A stretch of 64,000 nucleotides of DNA from Terrirubrum flagellatum (GTDB lineage: Bacteria; Pseudomonadota; Alphaproteobacteria; Rhizobiales; Beijerinckiaceae), in NCBI RefSeq assembly GCF_022059845.1, contig NZ_CP091851.1, forward strand, positions 4,949,501 to 5,013,500. The letters are read 5' to 3'. Under the pieces are notes generated by a model. It was not told where the DNA came from. It searched no databases and saw only the letters and a program-made list of their open reading frames with translations. Positions 46,114-54,909 of the stretch are shown here, one piece after another. Position 1 is the stretch's first letter; every line of letters begins with the position of its first letter. Made by a program: the position numbers and the translations under genes.

Positions 46114-47439
46114 TCAGCGCGACGTGGAAGTGAACGCGCTGTTCGCCGAGATGGCGCGACGCGGCGGCAGCGGAATGTCCGCTTCCTGCCGCGCCGGCTG
46201 CGCGTCGGACGAGCCGCCGAGACCAACCGCGCCGAGCATCTTGCGGAACATGCTCTTCTCTTCGGGCGCTGGCGCAGGCGTGGGCTCAAGACGTGCGACC
46301 ACGGTCGTCTGCGGCGGCGTCGCGGCCGGCTGAGCGGTCGCGGGTTTCGCGGGAGAGGCAGCCGGCACAGCGGGCGCGGGCGTTGACGCGGGCTGAGCCG
46401 CGGCGACGGCGGTCGCCTTGAGCGGCTTGCCATCGGGACCAATCGGAATGAATTGCTCGGCGCCAATCGCTTCCGGACGGCTCATTTCAGCGTAGGCGTT
46501 CGCCTGCGTGGAGCCAGAGCCGCTGAACAAAGTCTCCACGCCATTGCCGCCGGCATAGGCGAGCGCTGTGCCGCGGAACGACGAATGCTGGCCGCCATCG
46601 GCGTAGACCACCTTTACGGCGGGCGCGCCATGCTGGACGAGCTCGGCGATCCTGGCGTTGTCCGCGGCCGTCTTGCGGGCGACGGCGACGCGCACGTCGT
46701 CAGACACCGCCGGCGCGGCGGAGTCAGGCGCATTGAACAGATAACGACCGCCGCTCGCGGTCACGCGCGGCTCTTCGCCAGTGACCTCGAAATAGTCGCT
46801 GCCTTCCTTCAGATTCTTCCAGAACGCGATGTTGGGGTTGTAGCGGTGCTTGGCGAGATTCTCCGCCGTCATGCGGAACGGATAGGACTGCATCTGCACC
46901 GCGCGCTGGCCGCCGCCCTGGGCGTCGCGCACCAGCGCGTAAATGTCCTGAACCTGCTGGTCGGTCATCGAATAGCAGCCCGCCGATGAGCAGGCGCCAT
47001 GCACCATCAGGAATTTGCCGGTGCGGCCGTGCTGACGGTCATAGGCGTTTGGAAAGCCCATATCGAACGACAGATGGTAGTTCGAATTCGGGTTCATCTG
47101 CGCTGGCGAAATTGGGTAATAGCCTTCCGGCGCCTGGCGGTCGCCTTCTTTCACCTTCGGACCAAGCTGGCCGGACCAGCGGCAGATCGGGAACGTCTTC
47201 AGAAGCGCATAGCGGCCGTCGCGGCCCTTCTTCCAGACCTCGAGTTCGGCTTCCTGCTTGTAGGAGCGGATCAGGATCGGGTCGCTCCTGGTCATGCCCT
47301 TTTCGGACATGAGACCGACGATCTCAGGCGACATGGCGACCCAGTGGCGCGAGCCGGACCCGCGATAATCGTCCTGGCAGCCCGCCAAACCGATCGCGAC
47401 GACCGCAACGAAGAGGGTGCTTGCAACTGGTCGAAACAT
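46114..47439 (-). CDS. L,D-transpeptidase family lipoprotein (YafK-like)
   Basis: A 441-residue lipoprotein. The lipobox is GLAGC, about residue 21. The YkuD/YafK catalytic region is in the first half, with the His-Cys motif HGACSSAGCYSMTD; family lead-ins LLKTFPICRWSGQLGPK and GDRQAPEGYYPIS are present. The second half is an Ala/Pro-rich low-complexity region. YafK (DpaA) releases Braun-type lipoprotein from peptidoglycan, while other relatives form cross-links; which applies is unknown. ATG 47439 is preferred, with AGGGA upstream. It is followed by the transglycosylase gene. Confidence 0.88.
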   Translation of the reverse strand: MFRPVASTLFVAVVAIGLAGCQDDYRGSGSRHWVAMSPEIVGLMSEKGMTRSDPILIRSYKQEAELEVWKKGRDGRYALLKTFPICRWSGQLGPKVKEGDRQAPEGYYPISPAQMNPNSNYHLSFDMGFPNAYDRQHGRTGKFLMVHGACSSAGCYSMTDQQVQDIYALVRDAQGGGQRAVQMQSYPFRMTAENLAKHRYNPNIAFWKNLKEGSDYFEVTGEEPRVTASGGRYLFNAPDSAAPAVSDDVRVAVARKTAADNARIAELVQHGAPAVKVVYADGGQHSSFRGTALAYAGGNGVETLFSGSGSTQANAYAEMSRPEAIGAEQFIPIGPDGKPLKATAVAAAQPASTPAPAVPAASPAKPATAQPAATPPQTTVVARLEPTPAPAPEEKSMFRKMLGAVGLGGSSDAQPARQEADIPLPPRRAISANSAFTSTSR

Positions 47440-47571
47440 GATCATCCCTGACGCGCGTCAGCCGCGACCCCAGAAAACCTGCTTATCGTTACATCGAGGT
47501 TTCTGCAATCTCGGTAATTTTCCGGTTATGATGAAGTAATTCTTAAGCCGGCGCGAGCCTGCCGGGCGCCC

Positions 47572-48525
47572 TCAGAGCATCCGGCCGATGGCGAGGAATT
47601 TCTCCGCCCTGGCGTCCCGGATCGCCGTTGGCTCCATGCCCGAGAACTGACCAAGCGATTCCTCGATCGCCTCGCTCGCCGCGGCGATGGCCGCCGTCGG
47701 GTCGCGATGGGCGCCGCCGGCCGGCTCCTTCACGATCGCGTCGATGACGCCGAGCTTCAGCAGATCGGCCGCCGTGATCCTCATATTGGTCGCCGCCTCC
47801 TGCGCCTTGGCGGCGTCGCGCCACAGGATCGAGGCGGCGCCCTCGGGCGAGATCACGCTATAGATTGCGTGCTCCATCATCAGCACCCGGTTGGCCGTGG
47901 CGATGGCGATCGCGCCGCCGGAGCCGCCCTCGCCCACAATAAGGGCGACGATCGGCACGCCGAGCGAAAGGCAGGTCTCGGTCGAGACGGCGATGGCCTG
48001 AGCCTGGCCGCGCTCCTCGGCCTCGATGCCGGGGAAGGCGCCGGCCGTGTCGACCAGCGTAATGAGGGGGACGCCGAAGCGGTCGGCGAGCTCCATCAGG
48101 CGAACCGCCTTGCGGTAGCCCTCGGGCTTCGCCATGCCGAAATTATGCTTGAGGCGGGAGGTCGTATCGAAACCCTTCTCCTGGCCGATCACGCAGACCG
48201 ACTGGCCCTTGAAGCGGCCGAGCCCGCCGATCACAGCCTCGTCCTCAGCAAAACCGCGATCGCCGGCGAGCGGCGTGAAATCGGTGATCATGCCTTCGAT
48301 CAGATCGCGGGCGTGCGGCCGCTGGGGATGGCGCGCCACCAGAGCGCGCTGCCAGGGCGTCAGCGACTTGTAGAGATCGACGAGCGCGAGCCGCGCCTTC
48401 TCCTCGAGGCGGGCGATGTCCTCGCCTAACTCGACGCCGCCGCCGCCTGCGCTCAGGGCCTTCAGCTCATCGACCTTCGCCTCCAGTTCGGCGACGGATT
48501 TTTCAAAGTCGAGATAGCTGCGCAA
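47572..48525 (-). CDS. accA: Acetyl-CoA carboxylase carboxyltransferase subunit alpha
   Basis: A 317-residue subunit of the heteromeric acetyl-CoA carboxylase that makes malonyl-CoA for fatty-acid synthesis. The N-terminus (MRSYLDFEKSVAELEAKVDEL) and the crotonase-fold core (GRFKGQSVCVIGQEKG, TLVDTAGAFPGIEAEERGQAQAIA, GEGGSGGAIAIA) are typical and length is normal. The start codon is TTG at 48525, with AGCAGG three bases upstream. Confidence 0.97.
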   Translation of the reverse strand: MRSYLDFEKSVAELEAKVDELKALSAGGGGVELGEDIARLEEKARLALVDLYKSLTPWQRALVARHPQRPHARDLIEGMITDFTPLAGDRGFAEDEAVIGGLGRFKGQSVCVIGQEKGFDTTSRLKHNFGMAKPEGYRKAVRLMELADRFGVPLITLVDTAGAFPGIEAEERGQAQAIAVSTETCLSLGVPIVALIVGEGGSGGAIAIATANRVLMMEHAIYSVISPEGAASILWRDAAKAQEAATNMRITAADLLKLGVIDAIVKEPAGGAHRDPTAAIAAASEAIEESLGQFSGMEPTAIRDARAEKFLAIGRML

Positions 48526-48675
48526 ACGGCCTGCTCCGAGGGGGCGTCAATCTGTCGGGGATACCCCCCTGCCTGAGGCGCGCGGACACTGTCGTGGCGG
48601 GCCATGCGCGTCAAGCGCGGGTCGGCGCGGCCTTTTGGCGGCAGCGCAGGCGATTCGCCAGCAAAAAGATGCGGC

Positions 48676-49410
48676 TCAGCGAATGGCGACACGCGTCGCC
48701 GCGGCGGCCGGCGCCGCCACGAGGAGGTCGCGACGCTGCGGCCGCGCAAGCGCCGGCCGGTAGAGCTGCTTGGTGGCCTCGACGATATGGACGCCGGCGA
48801 AGGGCAGGGCGAGCAGCCGGCCGGCGGCCTCCCAGGCGCCGGCGGTGCGCAGCATGAGCCGCCGCTGCGAAGGCGGGAAATAGAGCGCCTCGCGCCAATG
48901 TTCGGGCGAAAACAGGGCCCCGCGCATGAGATCGGCGAGCTGGCCCTTGCTGTAGGGCTGGCCCTGGCCGAACGGCGTCATGTCGGACGAGGCCCAGACG
49001 CCGCGGCGGTTAGGGATGATGGCGATGAGCCGGCCGCCGGGGGTGAGCACACGCCAGATTTCGCCGAGGAGGTCTGCTGGATGGAAGACAGCCTCCAGCG
49101 CGTGGGTGAGCAGGATGCGCTCGATCGAGGCGTTCGGCAGCGGGATTTCGTAGGGGTCGATCAGAGCGGTGACCGAGGGGCCGTCGCCCGGCCAGTTCAC
49201 GACTCCCTGCGCCGCCGGCATCAGCGCCAGCACCCGCTCCGCCTCGCTGCGCCAGAAGGGCAGGAAGGGCGTGGCGTAGCCAATGCCAGCGATCGAGACG
49301 CCGCGCGCTTCGGGCCAGAGGTCAGCGAGCGTCCGCCCCAGCACGCGGCGGGTCACCGCGCCAAGCGGCGTCGCATAGAAGGAGCGGAGGTCGACGACGT
49401 CCAGAGGCAT
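48676..49410 (-). CDS. Class I SAM-dependent methyltransferase
   Basis: A 244-residue methyltransferase of the Methyltransf_11 type. VDLRSFYATPLGAVTRRVLGRTLADLWP is the leader seen in the alphaproteobacterial family usually found divergent from gloB. The SAM site is VSIAGIGYATPFLPFW and the acceptor-side strand is IERILLTHALEAVFHPADLLGEIWRVLTPGGRLIAIIPN. Substrate unknown. Here a TetR/hydrolase pair lies between it and gloB. Confidence 0.85.
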   Translation of the reverse strand: MPLDVVDLRSFYATPLGAVTRRVLGRTLADLWPEARGVSIAGIGYATPFLPFWRSEAERVLALMPAAQGVVNWPGDGPSVTALIDPYEIPLPNASIERILLTHALEAVFHPADLLGEIWRVLTPGGRLIAIIPNRRGVWASSDMTPFGQGQPYSKGQLADLMRGALFSPEHWREALYFPPSQRRLMLRTAGAWEAAGRLLALPFAGVHIVEATKQLYRPALARPQRRDLLVAAPAAAATRVAIR

Positions 49411-49476
49411 TGCTGGAGATGTAGCGCGGAACCTGGCTCAGGCGAAACGCGCGGACGCCGCTTCCGCACTTCTTGG

Positions 49477-50043
49477 CTAACCGTTCCAGCCGACGAGAAA
49501 GGCCTCGATCGCCCGATGCAGCGGCTCCTTCGATTGCTGCACGCGAGCAAGGATCCAGGCGCCCTCGACCAGCATGATGAGATGCTCGGCGTCGGAGGCG
49601 CTGAAGCTGCTTTCGTTGAGGCGTCGCGCATGCCCCACCAATTTCGCCTCCCAGTCCGCGAAGACCTCGCGCACGGCCGCCGCGTGAGAGCCGATGCGGA
49701 GCGAGGTGTCGAGCGCGATTGAAGTTACAGGACAGCCCTCGCTGAAGCCGGAGCGCTCGAACCAGTCGGCGAGGCCGCCGACGAGCGCCCGCAACCCGGA
49801 GGCGAGATCGCGCGCGCCTTCCATCGCGCTATCGATCGCCTTGCCCATCTCGGCCCCGGAGTGGCGGATCACGGCTTCGCCAAGTTGTTCTTTTCCCTCG
49901 GGAAAGTGGTGATAGAATGATCCTTTGGGTGCGCTCGCCGCCGCCAGAATCTCGTTCAGCCCCACGCCGTCATAACCGCGCTGCCGGAACAGGGCGGCGG
50001 AGACCCGGATGAGGCGCGTTCTGGCGTCAGAGGGGCGCGGCAT
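49477..50043 (-). CDS. TetR family regulator, LmrA/YxaF-like
   Basis: A 188-residue repressor. The N-terminal helix-turn-helix (residues about 10-55) includes GYDGVGLNEILAAASAPKGSFYHHF, and APKGSFYHHFPEGKEQL is characteristic of the LmrA/YxaF subgroup. The C-terminal half binds a small ligand. ATG 50043 (MPRPSDART) is preferred; the longer frame reads through the operator. It is divergent from an alpha/beta hydrolase gene with a large inverted repeat between them, so it probably represses both. Confidence 0.9.
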   Translation of the reverse strand: MPRPSDARTRLIRVSAALFRQRGYDGVGLNEILAAASAPKGSFYHHFPEGKEQLGEAVIRHSGAEMGKAIDSAMEGARDLASGLRALVGGLADWFERSGFSEGCPVTSIALDTSLRIGSHAAAVREVFADWEAKLVGHARRLNESSFSASDAEHLIMLVEGAWILARVQQSKEPLHRAIEAFLVGWNG

Positions 50044-50062
50044 TGCGTGCGTCACCTTGTTG

Positions 50063-50107
50063 TAGGGCGATTGGTCTAATGTTAGCGTCTCTAGACCGAT
50101 CGCCCTA
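50063..50107. promoter_or_regulatory. TetR operator between regulator and hydrolase
   Basis: An inverted repeat with 16-base arms, TAGGGCGATTGGTCTA (50063-50078) and TAGACCGATCGCCCTA (50092-50107), matching at 15 of 16 positions with a 13-base spacer. Each arm contains TAGACC, the half-site known from Bacillus LmrA/YxaF boxes. It lies 16 bases before the hydrolase ATG and 20 before the TetR ATG. Confidence 0.8.
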
Positions 50108-50122
50108 GAATAAGGCTGCGTC

Positions 50123-51025
50123 ATGTCGACCGCAACGACCCGCGCCACAGCTTCGCCCGGCCTTCCCCAGGCGATCGTCGAGGATGTCAGCTTCGACACA
50201 AAGGACGGCCGGACGCTGATCGGGCGGCTGTACCGTCCCGAGGAAGCGCCCCGGCTCGCCGTCGTCATCCATGGCGGGGCCGGCTTTCCCGCGCGCTTCT
50301 ATCGCGACTTCGCGTCCTGGTTCGCCACGACCTATGGCGCGGCCGTGTTGACCTATGACTATCGCGATTTCGGCTGGTCGCTCGCCGGGCCGTTGGCGAA
50401 ATCGTCGGCGCGGATCAGCGACTGGGCGATCGCCGATCAATCGGCGGCGTTGTCCTGGCTTGTCAGCCGCTTTCCCGATCTGCCTCCGCGAGTCGTCGGC
50501 CATTCCCTCGGCGGCCAGTGGCTCGCCTTCCATGATGAGGTCGCGCGCATCGACCGTGTCGCCGCGGTCGCTTCCGGCCCCGCTTTCTGGCTGGAGCATC
50601 CCTGGTCTTACATGCCCCAGGTGATCGCCTTCTGGTGGCTGCTTGGACCAGTGGCGACCCGCTTCGCCGGCTACATGCCCGGACGCCTGCTCGGGCTCGG
50701 CGCCGACATTCCGGCCAATGTCTATTGGGAATGGCGCAGGCTCTGCCTGACCCGCGGCTATCATCGCGCCGAATGGGGCCGGGCTTATCCAACCCCGAAG
50801 CTCGACGCCGCGCTCTTCGATCTCACCATCGTCCCGATCGTGGATGATGTGCTGATCACGCCCGCCATGGTGCGCAAGCTGCCGGGCTTCTATCCCCATG
50901 CGCGCGTGCGCGAGGCATTGATCGATCCGGCGGCGCTGGGCCTGAAAAAGGTCGGCCATGGCGGCGCTTTCCTCGCGCGCAACAAGGCCTGCTGGCCTCT
51001 GATCGCGGAGCCGCTGCTTGATTGA
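50123..51025 (+). CDS. Alpha/beta hydrolase, TetR-linked
   Basis: A 300-residue alpha/beta hydrolase. The oxyanion region is VVIHGGAGFPARFYRDFA, the nucleophile elbow is VVGHSLGGQW (Ser), and a late HGG in VGHGGAFLARN may supply the catalytic His. No signal peptide. The family can cleave esters, lactones or peptides; the substrate is unknown but is likely related to the ligand of the divergent TetR repressor. Confidence 0.85.
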   Translation: MSTATTRATASPGLPQAIVEDVSFDTKDGRTLIGRLYRPEEAPRLAVVIHGGAGFPARFYRDFASWFATTYGAAVLTYDYRDFGWSLAGPLAKSSARISDWAIADQSAALSWLVSRFPDLPPRVVGHSLGGQWLAFHDEVARIDRVAAVASGPAFWLEHPWSYMPQVIAFWWLLGPVATRFAGYMPGRLLGLGADIPANVYWEWRRLCLTRGYHRAEWGRAYPTPKLDAALFDLTIVPIVDDVLITPAMVRKLPGFYPHARVREALIDPAALGLKKVGHGGAFLARNKACWPLIAEPLLD

Positions 51026-51084
51026 GTTGACGATGCGTCCCGCGCCATCGCGTGCTAAACGCGGCTCAACTTCAGGAGCCGCTC

Positions 51085-51849
51085 ATGCCCGCCCAGTTCG
51101 AGACCTTCCTCTGCCTTTCCGACAATATCGGCGTGCTGATGCATGATCCCGCCACGGGAAAGACTGCGACGATCGATGTTCCCGATGCGGAGGCGGTGCT
51201 GGCGGCGGCGGCGCGGCGCGGCTGGGTGATCAGCGACATCCTGATCACCCATGAGCATGGCGACCATGTGCAGGGCGTCGCCGCGGTGAAGGAGAAGACG
51301 GGCGCCACGGTTGCAGGCCCGATGCAGGCGATGACATCAGCTCCGGTGGACATCGTCGTGCAGGACGAGACGCAGGTGCGAGTCGGCAATCTCCGCGGCG
51401 ACGTGCGGGCGACGCCAGGCCACTCCGCCGGCCATGTGATCTATCATTTCGCCGATGAGAACGCCGCCTTCGTCGGCGACGTGCTCTTCGTGATGGGCTG
51501 CGGCCGCGTCAGCGGCAGCATGGACCAGATGTGGAAATCGGTCGGCATTGTGGGCGCGCTGCCTGACGACACCAAGCTGTGGGTCGGGCACGACTATACG
51601 CTGTCGAACGCGAAATTCGCCCTGTCCGTCGACCCCGACAATGAAGACCTGCAGAAGCGCTTCATGCGCGCCGAGACGATGAAGGCGAACGGCGAACTCT
51701 GGGGCACGACCAACATCGGCATGGAGAAGCTGACCAATCCGTTTCTTCGCCTGAAGGAGAAAGCCATCCGCAAGGCGACGCGGCTTGGCGAGGGCCAGAC
51801 GCAGCGCGACACCTTTGAAGCGCTGCGCGAGATGAAGAACCGATTCTGA
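51085..51849 (+). CDS. gloB: Hydroxyacylglutathione hydrolase-like MBL-fold protein
   Basis: A 254-residue metallo-beta-lactamase fold enzyme. FETFLCLSDNIGVLMHDPATGKTATIDVPDAEAV is the alphaproteobacterial GloB-like start; the metal motif is THEHGDH, with the later His in ATPGHSAGH, the bridging Asp in FVGDVLFVMGCGR and the last His in WVGHDYT. It hydrolyses S-lactoylglutathione or a similar thioester in methylglyoxal detoxification. GGAG lies six to seven bases before ATG 51085. Confidence 0.88.
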   Translation: MPAQFETFLCLSDNIGVLMHDPATGKTATIDVPDAEAVLAAAARRGWVISDILITHEHGDHVQGVAAVKEKTGATVAGPMQAMTSAPVDIVVQDETQVRVGNLRGDVRATPGHSAGHVIYHFADENAAFVGDVLFVMGCGRVSGSMDQMWKSVGIVGALPDDTKLWVGHDYTLSNAKFALSVDPDNEDLQKRFMRAETMKANGELWGTTNIGMEKLTNPFLRLKEKAIRKATRLGEGQTQRDTFEALREMKNRF

Positions 51850-51930
51850 AGCGCGCGCGATCGGCGCCATCACGCTTTGTCATTGGCGCTGGCGCGCACG
51901 ATCTTCTAGGCGAACGTCAGGGAGGGCATG

Positions 51931-52527
51931 ATGAGCTTCGACCGCGCCGTTCTTCTGCCTGTTGACATGCAGCGCGCATTCGATGCGCCGCCCTGGCCGC
52001 GCCGGAACAATCCTGATCTCGATCGCAACGGCCTTGCGCTGCTCGCCGCCTGGCGCGCGGCCGGCCTGCCGATCATCCATGTGCGTCACGATTCGGTCGA
52101 GGCGCAATCGACGCTCCGTCCGGGCCAGCCCGGCAACGATTTTCGCGAAGGCTTCGCGCCTCGGACGGGCGAAGACCTCGTCGTGAAGAGCGTCAACGCC
52201 GCCTTCATCGGCACTGATCTCGATCTCCGCCTGCGTCGCCTCGGCGCCGAGCGCATTGTCGCTTTCGGCGTGTCGACTGACATGTGCGTGTCGACCAGCG
52301 TGCGCGTCGGCGCCAATCTCGGCTGGCGCATGATGCTCGTCGAGGACGCCTGCGCGGCGTTCGATCTGCCCGATGGCCGCGGTGGAACGATTGCGGCGGA
52401 CGCGATTCATGCAGCCCATGTGGCGACGCTGAAATTCGAATTCGCCGAGGTGAGGCGAACGGCCGATGTGATCGCCGAACTCGAGAAAATGCGCGACGCG
52501 GCGGATGCGGAAGCTCATCCGACATGA
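51931..52527 (+). CDS. Isochorismatase-like cysteine hydrolase
   Basis: A 198-residue hydrolase of the isochorismatase/nicotinamidase fold. The catalytic Asp is in LLPVDMQRAF (residue 12), a Lys in DLVVKSVNAAFIGTDLD and the nucleophile Cys in GVSTDMCVSTSVRVG. Typical reactions are amide hydrolysis, for example ureidoacrylate, N-carbamoyl or nicotinamide compounds. The specific substrate is unknown. GGAGG lies five bases before ATG 51931; another ATG is three bases earlier. Its stop overlaps the next gene's ATG by four bases. Confidence 0.87.
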   Translation: MSFDRAVLLPVDMQRAFDAPPWPRRNNPDLDRNGLALLAAWRAAGLPIIHVRHDSVEAQSTLRPGQPGNDFREGFAPRTGEDLVVKSVNAAFIGTDLDLRLRRLGAERIVAFGVSTDMCVSTSVRVGANLGWRMMLVEDACAAFDLPDGRGGTIAADAIHAAHVATLKFEFAEVRRTADVIAELEKMRDAADAEAHPT

Positions 52528-52973
52528 AGGAATCGGCTACATCGTCGGCGCGCGACGTGATCGCGCGGCTCAATCTCAAAAAGCATCCCGAAGGCGGCTG
52601 GTATCGCGAGACCTTTCGCGACCCCGCGGTCGACGCGAATGGCCGCTCCCGCTCGACGCTGATCTATTACCTGCTTGAAGCCGGCGAGACGTCGGAATGG
52701 CATCGCGTTGACGCGACCGAGGTCTGGCTCTGGCACGCCGGCGCGCCTCTGGTGATCACGGTGTCAGAGAATGGCCATGACGCCTCGGCGCATCATCTCG
52801 GCTCGGTGCTGGAGACGGGGCAGCGGCCGCAATTCGTGGTGCCGGCGGGATGGTGGCAAACCGCGACATCGCTCGGCGCCTGGACGCTGGTGAGTTGCAC
52901 GGTCGCGCCGGCGTTCGAATTCTCGGGCTTCGAGATGGCCCCGAAGGATTGGCGGCCGACGCCGCGAAGCTAG
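52524..52973 (+). CDS. Cupin domain protein (DUF985)
   Basis: A 149-residue cupin of the DUF985 (Cupin_5) family. IARLNLKKHPEGGWYRETFRD and STLIYYLLEAGETSEWHRVDATEVWLWHAGAPL hold the first cupin motif with His and Glu; FVVPAGWWQTA is the second. Function unproven; some relatives are sugar epimerase-like or linked to glyoxalase genes. The ATG overlaps the upstream stop (ATGA). Confidence 0.9.
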   Translation: MKESATSSARDVIARLNLKKHPEGGWYRETFRDPAVDANGRSRSTLIYYLLEAGETSEWHRVDATEVWLWHAGAPLVITVSENGHDASAHHLGSVLETGQRPQFVVPAGWWQTATSLGAWTLVSCTVAPAFEFSGFEMAPKDWRPTPRS

Positions 52974-53151
52974 AGTTAGAGCTTGATGATTTTGGATTGA
53001 ATCATTCCGCCGTCATCCCGGGACGCGCGCAGCGCGGGCCCGGGACCCATCGCGCCGCCGCACAATTGCCTGGGTTCCGGGCTCGCGCCTTCGGCGCGCC
53101 CCGGAATGACGGCGGAAATATTCAAAGCTGATTTCATCACGCTTTAGCTTT
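52974..53151. repeat. Nested long inverted-repeat element
   Basis: The inner element (53005-53117) has 12-base perfect ends, TTCCGCCGTCAT and ATGACGGCGGAA, continuing as imperfect CCGGG-rich arms, with GC-rich hairpins inside (for example GCGCCTTCGGCGC around 53085-53097). Outer flanks (GCTTGATGATTTTGGATTGAATC and its imperfect complement up to about 53150) extend the symmetry, so the whole intergenic stretch forms one long fold. Its CCGTCATCCCGG ends resemble common alphaproteobacterial repeats. No coding capacity. Confidence 0.8.
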
Positions 53152-53670
53152 CTACGGCTTGAACTCCCGCAGGATCTTCGCGATGCGGTTGGGCGCCTCG
53201 GCGTCTGATTTCGTCTCGATGTCCTCGACCTTCCAGACGCCGCCTTCTTTCACGAAATAGAAGGTATTGTGGTTCTTTGAGTCGAAATTCTTGAAATCGA
53301 CCGTCACTGTCGCTTTTTCGCCCGCAGTCTGCGTCGGAGAAACTTTGATCTCGCTCAGGCGGTTGTCCTGGCCATTGACGATGAAGTCCCAGTCGATGGC
53401 GCAGACGCCCTGCTCCTTCTTTTCGCAGGCGTCGTTCTTCCTCCAGAGCGCGGCGAATGATTTTGAAGCGCGCGCGACGACGAGACGATAATTGGCGGTT
53501 TTCTGCAGCTTCTCGTCCTTTTCGGCGCGGACATAGAGATCATAGACGGACTTCAGCCAGACGGCCGGATCGGGTTCGCGCGCATTCACTTGCGCGTTGA
53601 CAGGCGTTGCGAGGGCGAGGCTTGCGAGCGCAAGGATCGCCGCAGCGGCGTTGCGAATAAAGCTCATCAT
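53152..53670 (-). CDS. Exported hypothetical protein, DUF3828-like
   Basis: A 172-residue protein with a clear signal peptide (NAAAAILALASLALATPVNAQ). The mature part has VKLQKTANYRLVV-type helix, a Cys pair (NDACEKKEQGVCAIDWDFIVNGQD) that may form a disulfide, and a C-terminal strand set (KATVTVDFKNFDSKNHNTFYFVKEGGVWKVEDIE) like DUF3828/NTF2-like periplasmic proteins. Function unknown. It follows the aminotransferase gene on the same strand by 24 bases. ATG at 53670 or 53667. Confidence 0.75.
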   Translation of the reverse strand: MMSFIRNAAAAILALASLALATPVNAQVNAREPDPAVWLKSVYDLYVRAEKDEKLQKTANYRLVVARASKSFAALWRKNDACEKKEQGVCAIDWDFIVNGQDNRLSEIKVSPTQTAGEKATVTVDFKNFDSKNHNTFYFVKEGGVWKVEDIETKSDAEAPNRIAKILREFKP

Positions 53671-53694
53671 GAAATCTCTCCTGGAATCCTGCTG

Positions 53695-54879
53695 TCAGGC
53701 GGCGTTCCTCCGCGTGAGGAAGTCGCCCATGCGCTGCAGCGCCTTTTCGATGTTCGGCAACGAATTGGCGTAGGAAAGCCTGATATAACCTTCGCCGTGA
53801 ACGCCGAAATCGGGTCCGCCGATGGTTGCGACGCCCGTATCGTCGAGAAGCGCGCTCGCCAGCGGCTTCGCCTTCCATCCCGTCTTCGAGACATTGGGGA
53901 AAGCGTAGAAAGCGCCCTTCGGCGTGATGCAGGAGACGCCCGGCAGTTTGTTCAATCCAGCGACAACGGCCTTGCGGCGGCGATCGAATTCCGCCGCCAT
54001 CGTCGCGACCGCATCCTGCGGTCCCGTCAGCGCGGCGAGGCCGGCATATTGGGCCGACGCGTTGACGCAGGAATAGGAATTCACCGCGAGCTTGCGCGCC
54101 ATCTCGTAGAGCTTGTCCGGCCACACCGAATAGCCCATGCGCCAGCCTGTCATGGCGTAGGTTTTCGACCAGCCATTGAGCAGGATGAGCCGGTCGCGAA
54201 TCTCGGGATAGTTCAGGAGCGAGACATGCTCCATTCCGTCATAGACGAGCTGGTCGTAGATCTCGTCCGACATGATTGCGACGTCAGGCCAGCGCGCGAG
54301 GCCCGCGACGAGTCTGTCGATCTCCACCTTCGGCGTGACGCCGCCGGTCGGATTGGCCGGCGAATTCACGATGATGAGGCGCGTGCGGCTGTTGATCAAT
54401 GCGAGCGTTTCGTCGGCGGAGAAGGCGAAACCGTTCTCCTCGCGGATCGGAATCGGGATCGGCGTCGCGCCTGTATATTCGATCATCGAGCGATAGATGG
54501 GAAAGCCGGGATCGGGATAGAGGATCTCCGCGCCCGGCTCGCCGAACATCAGGATCGCCATATACATGGTGACCTTGCCGCCCGGGACGATCAGCACCTT
54601 GTCCGGCGACACGCTCGCGTTGAATCGGCGATGCAGATCGGCGGCGACAGCTTCGCGCAGCGGCTGGATGCCGGTCGCCGGCGTGTAGCCGTGATGGCCA
54701 TCGCGCAGCGCCTTGATGGCGGCCTCGACAATGTGCGGCGGCGTCGGGAAATCGGGCTGGCCGATGCCGAGATTGATCACATCCTTGCCCTGCTGCTGCA
54801 GCGCCACCGCGCGCGCCAGCACGGCGAAGGCGTTCTCTTCGCCGATGCGATCGAAATTCGCGACGGTGTGCAAAGTCAT
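53695..54879 (-). CDS. PLP-dependent aminotransferase, class I/II
   Basis: A 394-residue fold type I aminotransferase. INLGIGQPDFPTPPHIVEAA and GYTPATGIQPLREAVA are the family start; the PLP-binding Lys is in LNGWSKTYAMTGWRMGY, and the carboxylate Arg is in GYIRLSYANS. It is closest in pattern to aspartate/alanine-type aminotransferases that act in amino-acid metabolism. Exact substrate not assignable. It reads away from the heparinase-like gene by 30 bases. Confidence 0.9.
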   Translation of the reverse strand: MTLHTVANFDRIGEENAFAVLARAVALQQQGKDVINLGIGQPDFPTPPHIVEAAIKALRDGHHGYTPATGIQPLREAVAADLHRRFNASVSPDKVLIVPGGKVTMYMAILMFGEPGAEILYPDPGFPIYRSMIEYTGATPIPIPIREENGFAFSADETLALINSRTRLIIVNSPANPTGGVTPKVEIDRLVAGLARWPDVAIMSDEIYDQLVYDGMEHVSLLNYPEIRDRLILLNGWSKTYAMTGWRMGYSVWPDKLYEMARKLAVNSYSCVNASAQYAGLAALTGPQDAVATMAAEFDRRRKAVVAGLNKLPGVSCITPKGAFYAFPNVSKTGWKAKPLASALLDDTGVATIGGPDFGVHGEGYIRLSYANSLPNIEKALQRMGDFLTRRNAA

Positions 54880-54909
54880 GTTTCTCTCCCCGACGCATAA
54901 AAGCGCCGA

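Noticed and set aside
52850-53131. 93-codon frame spanning the cupin 3' end and the repeat
   Set aside because: Half lies inside the palindromic repeat and the other half is out of frame in a conserved gene.
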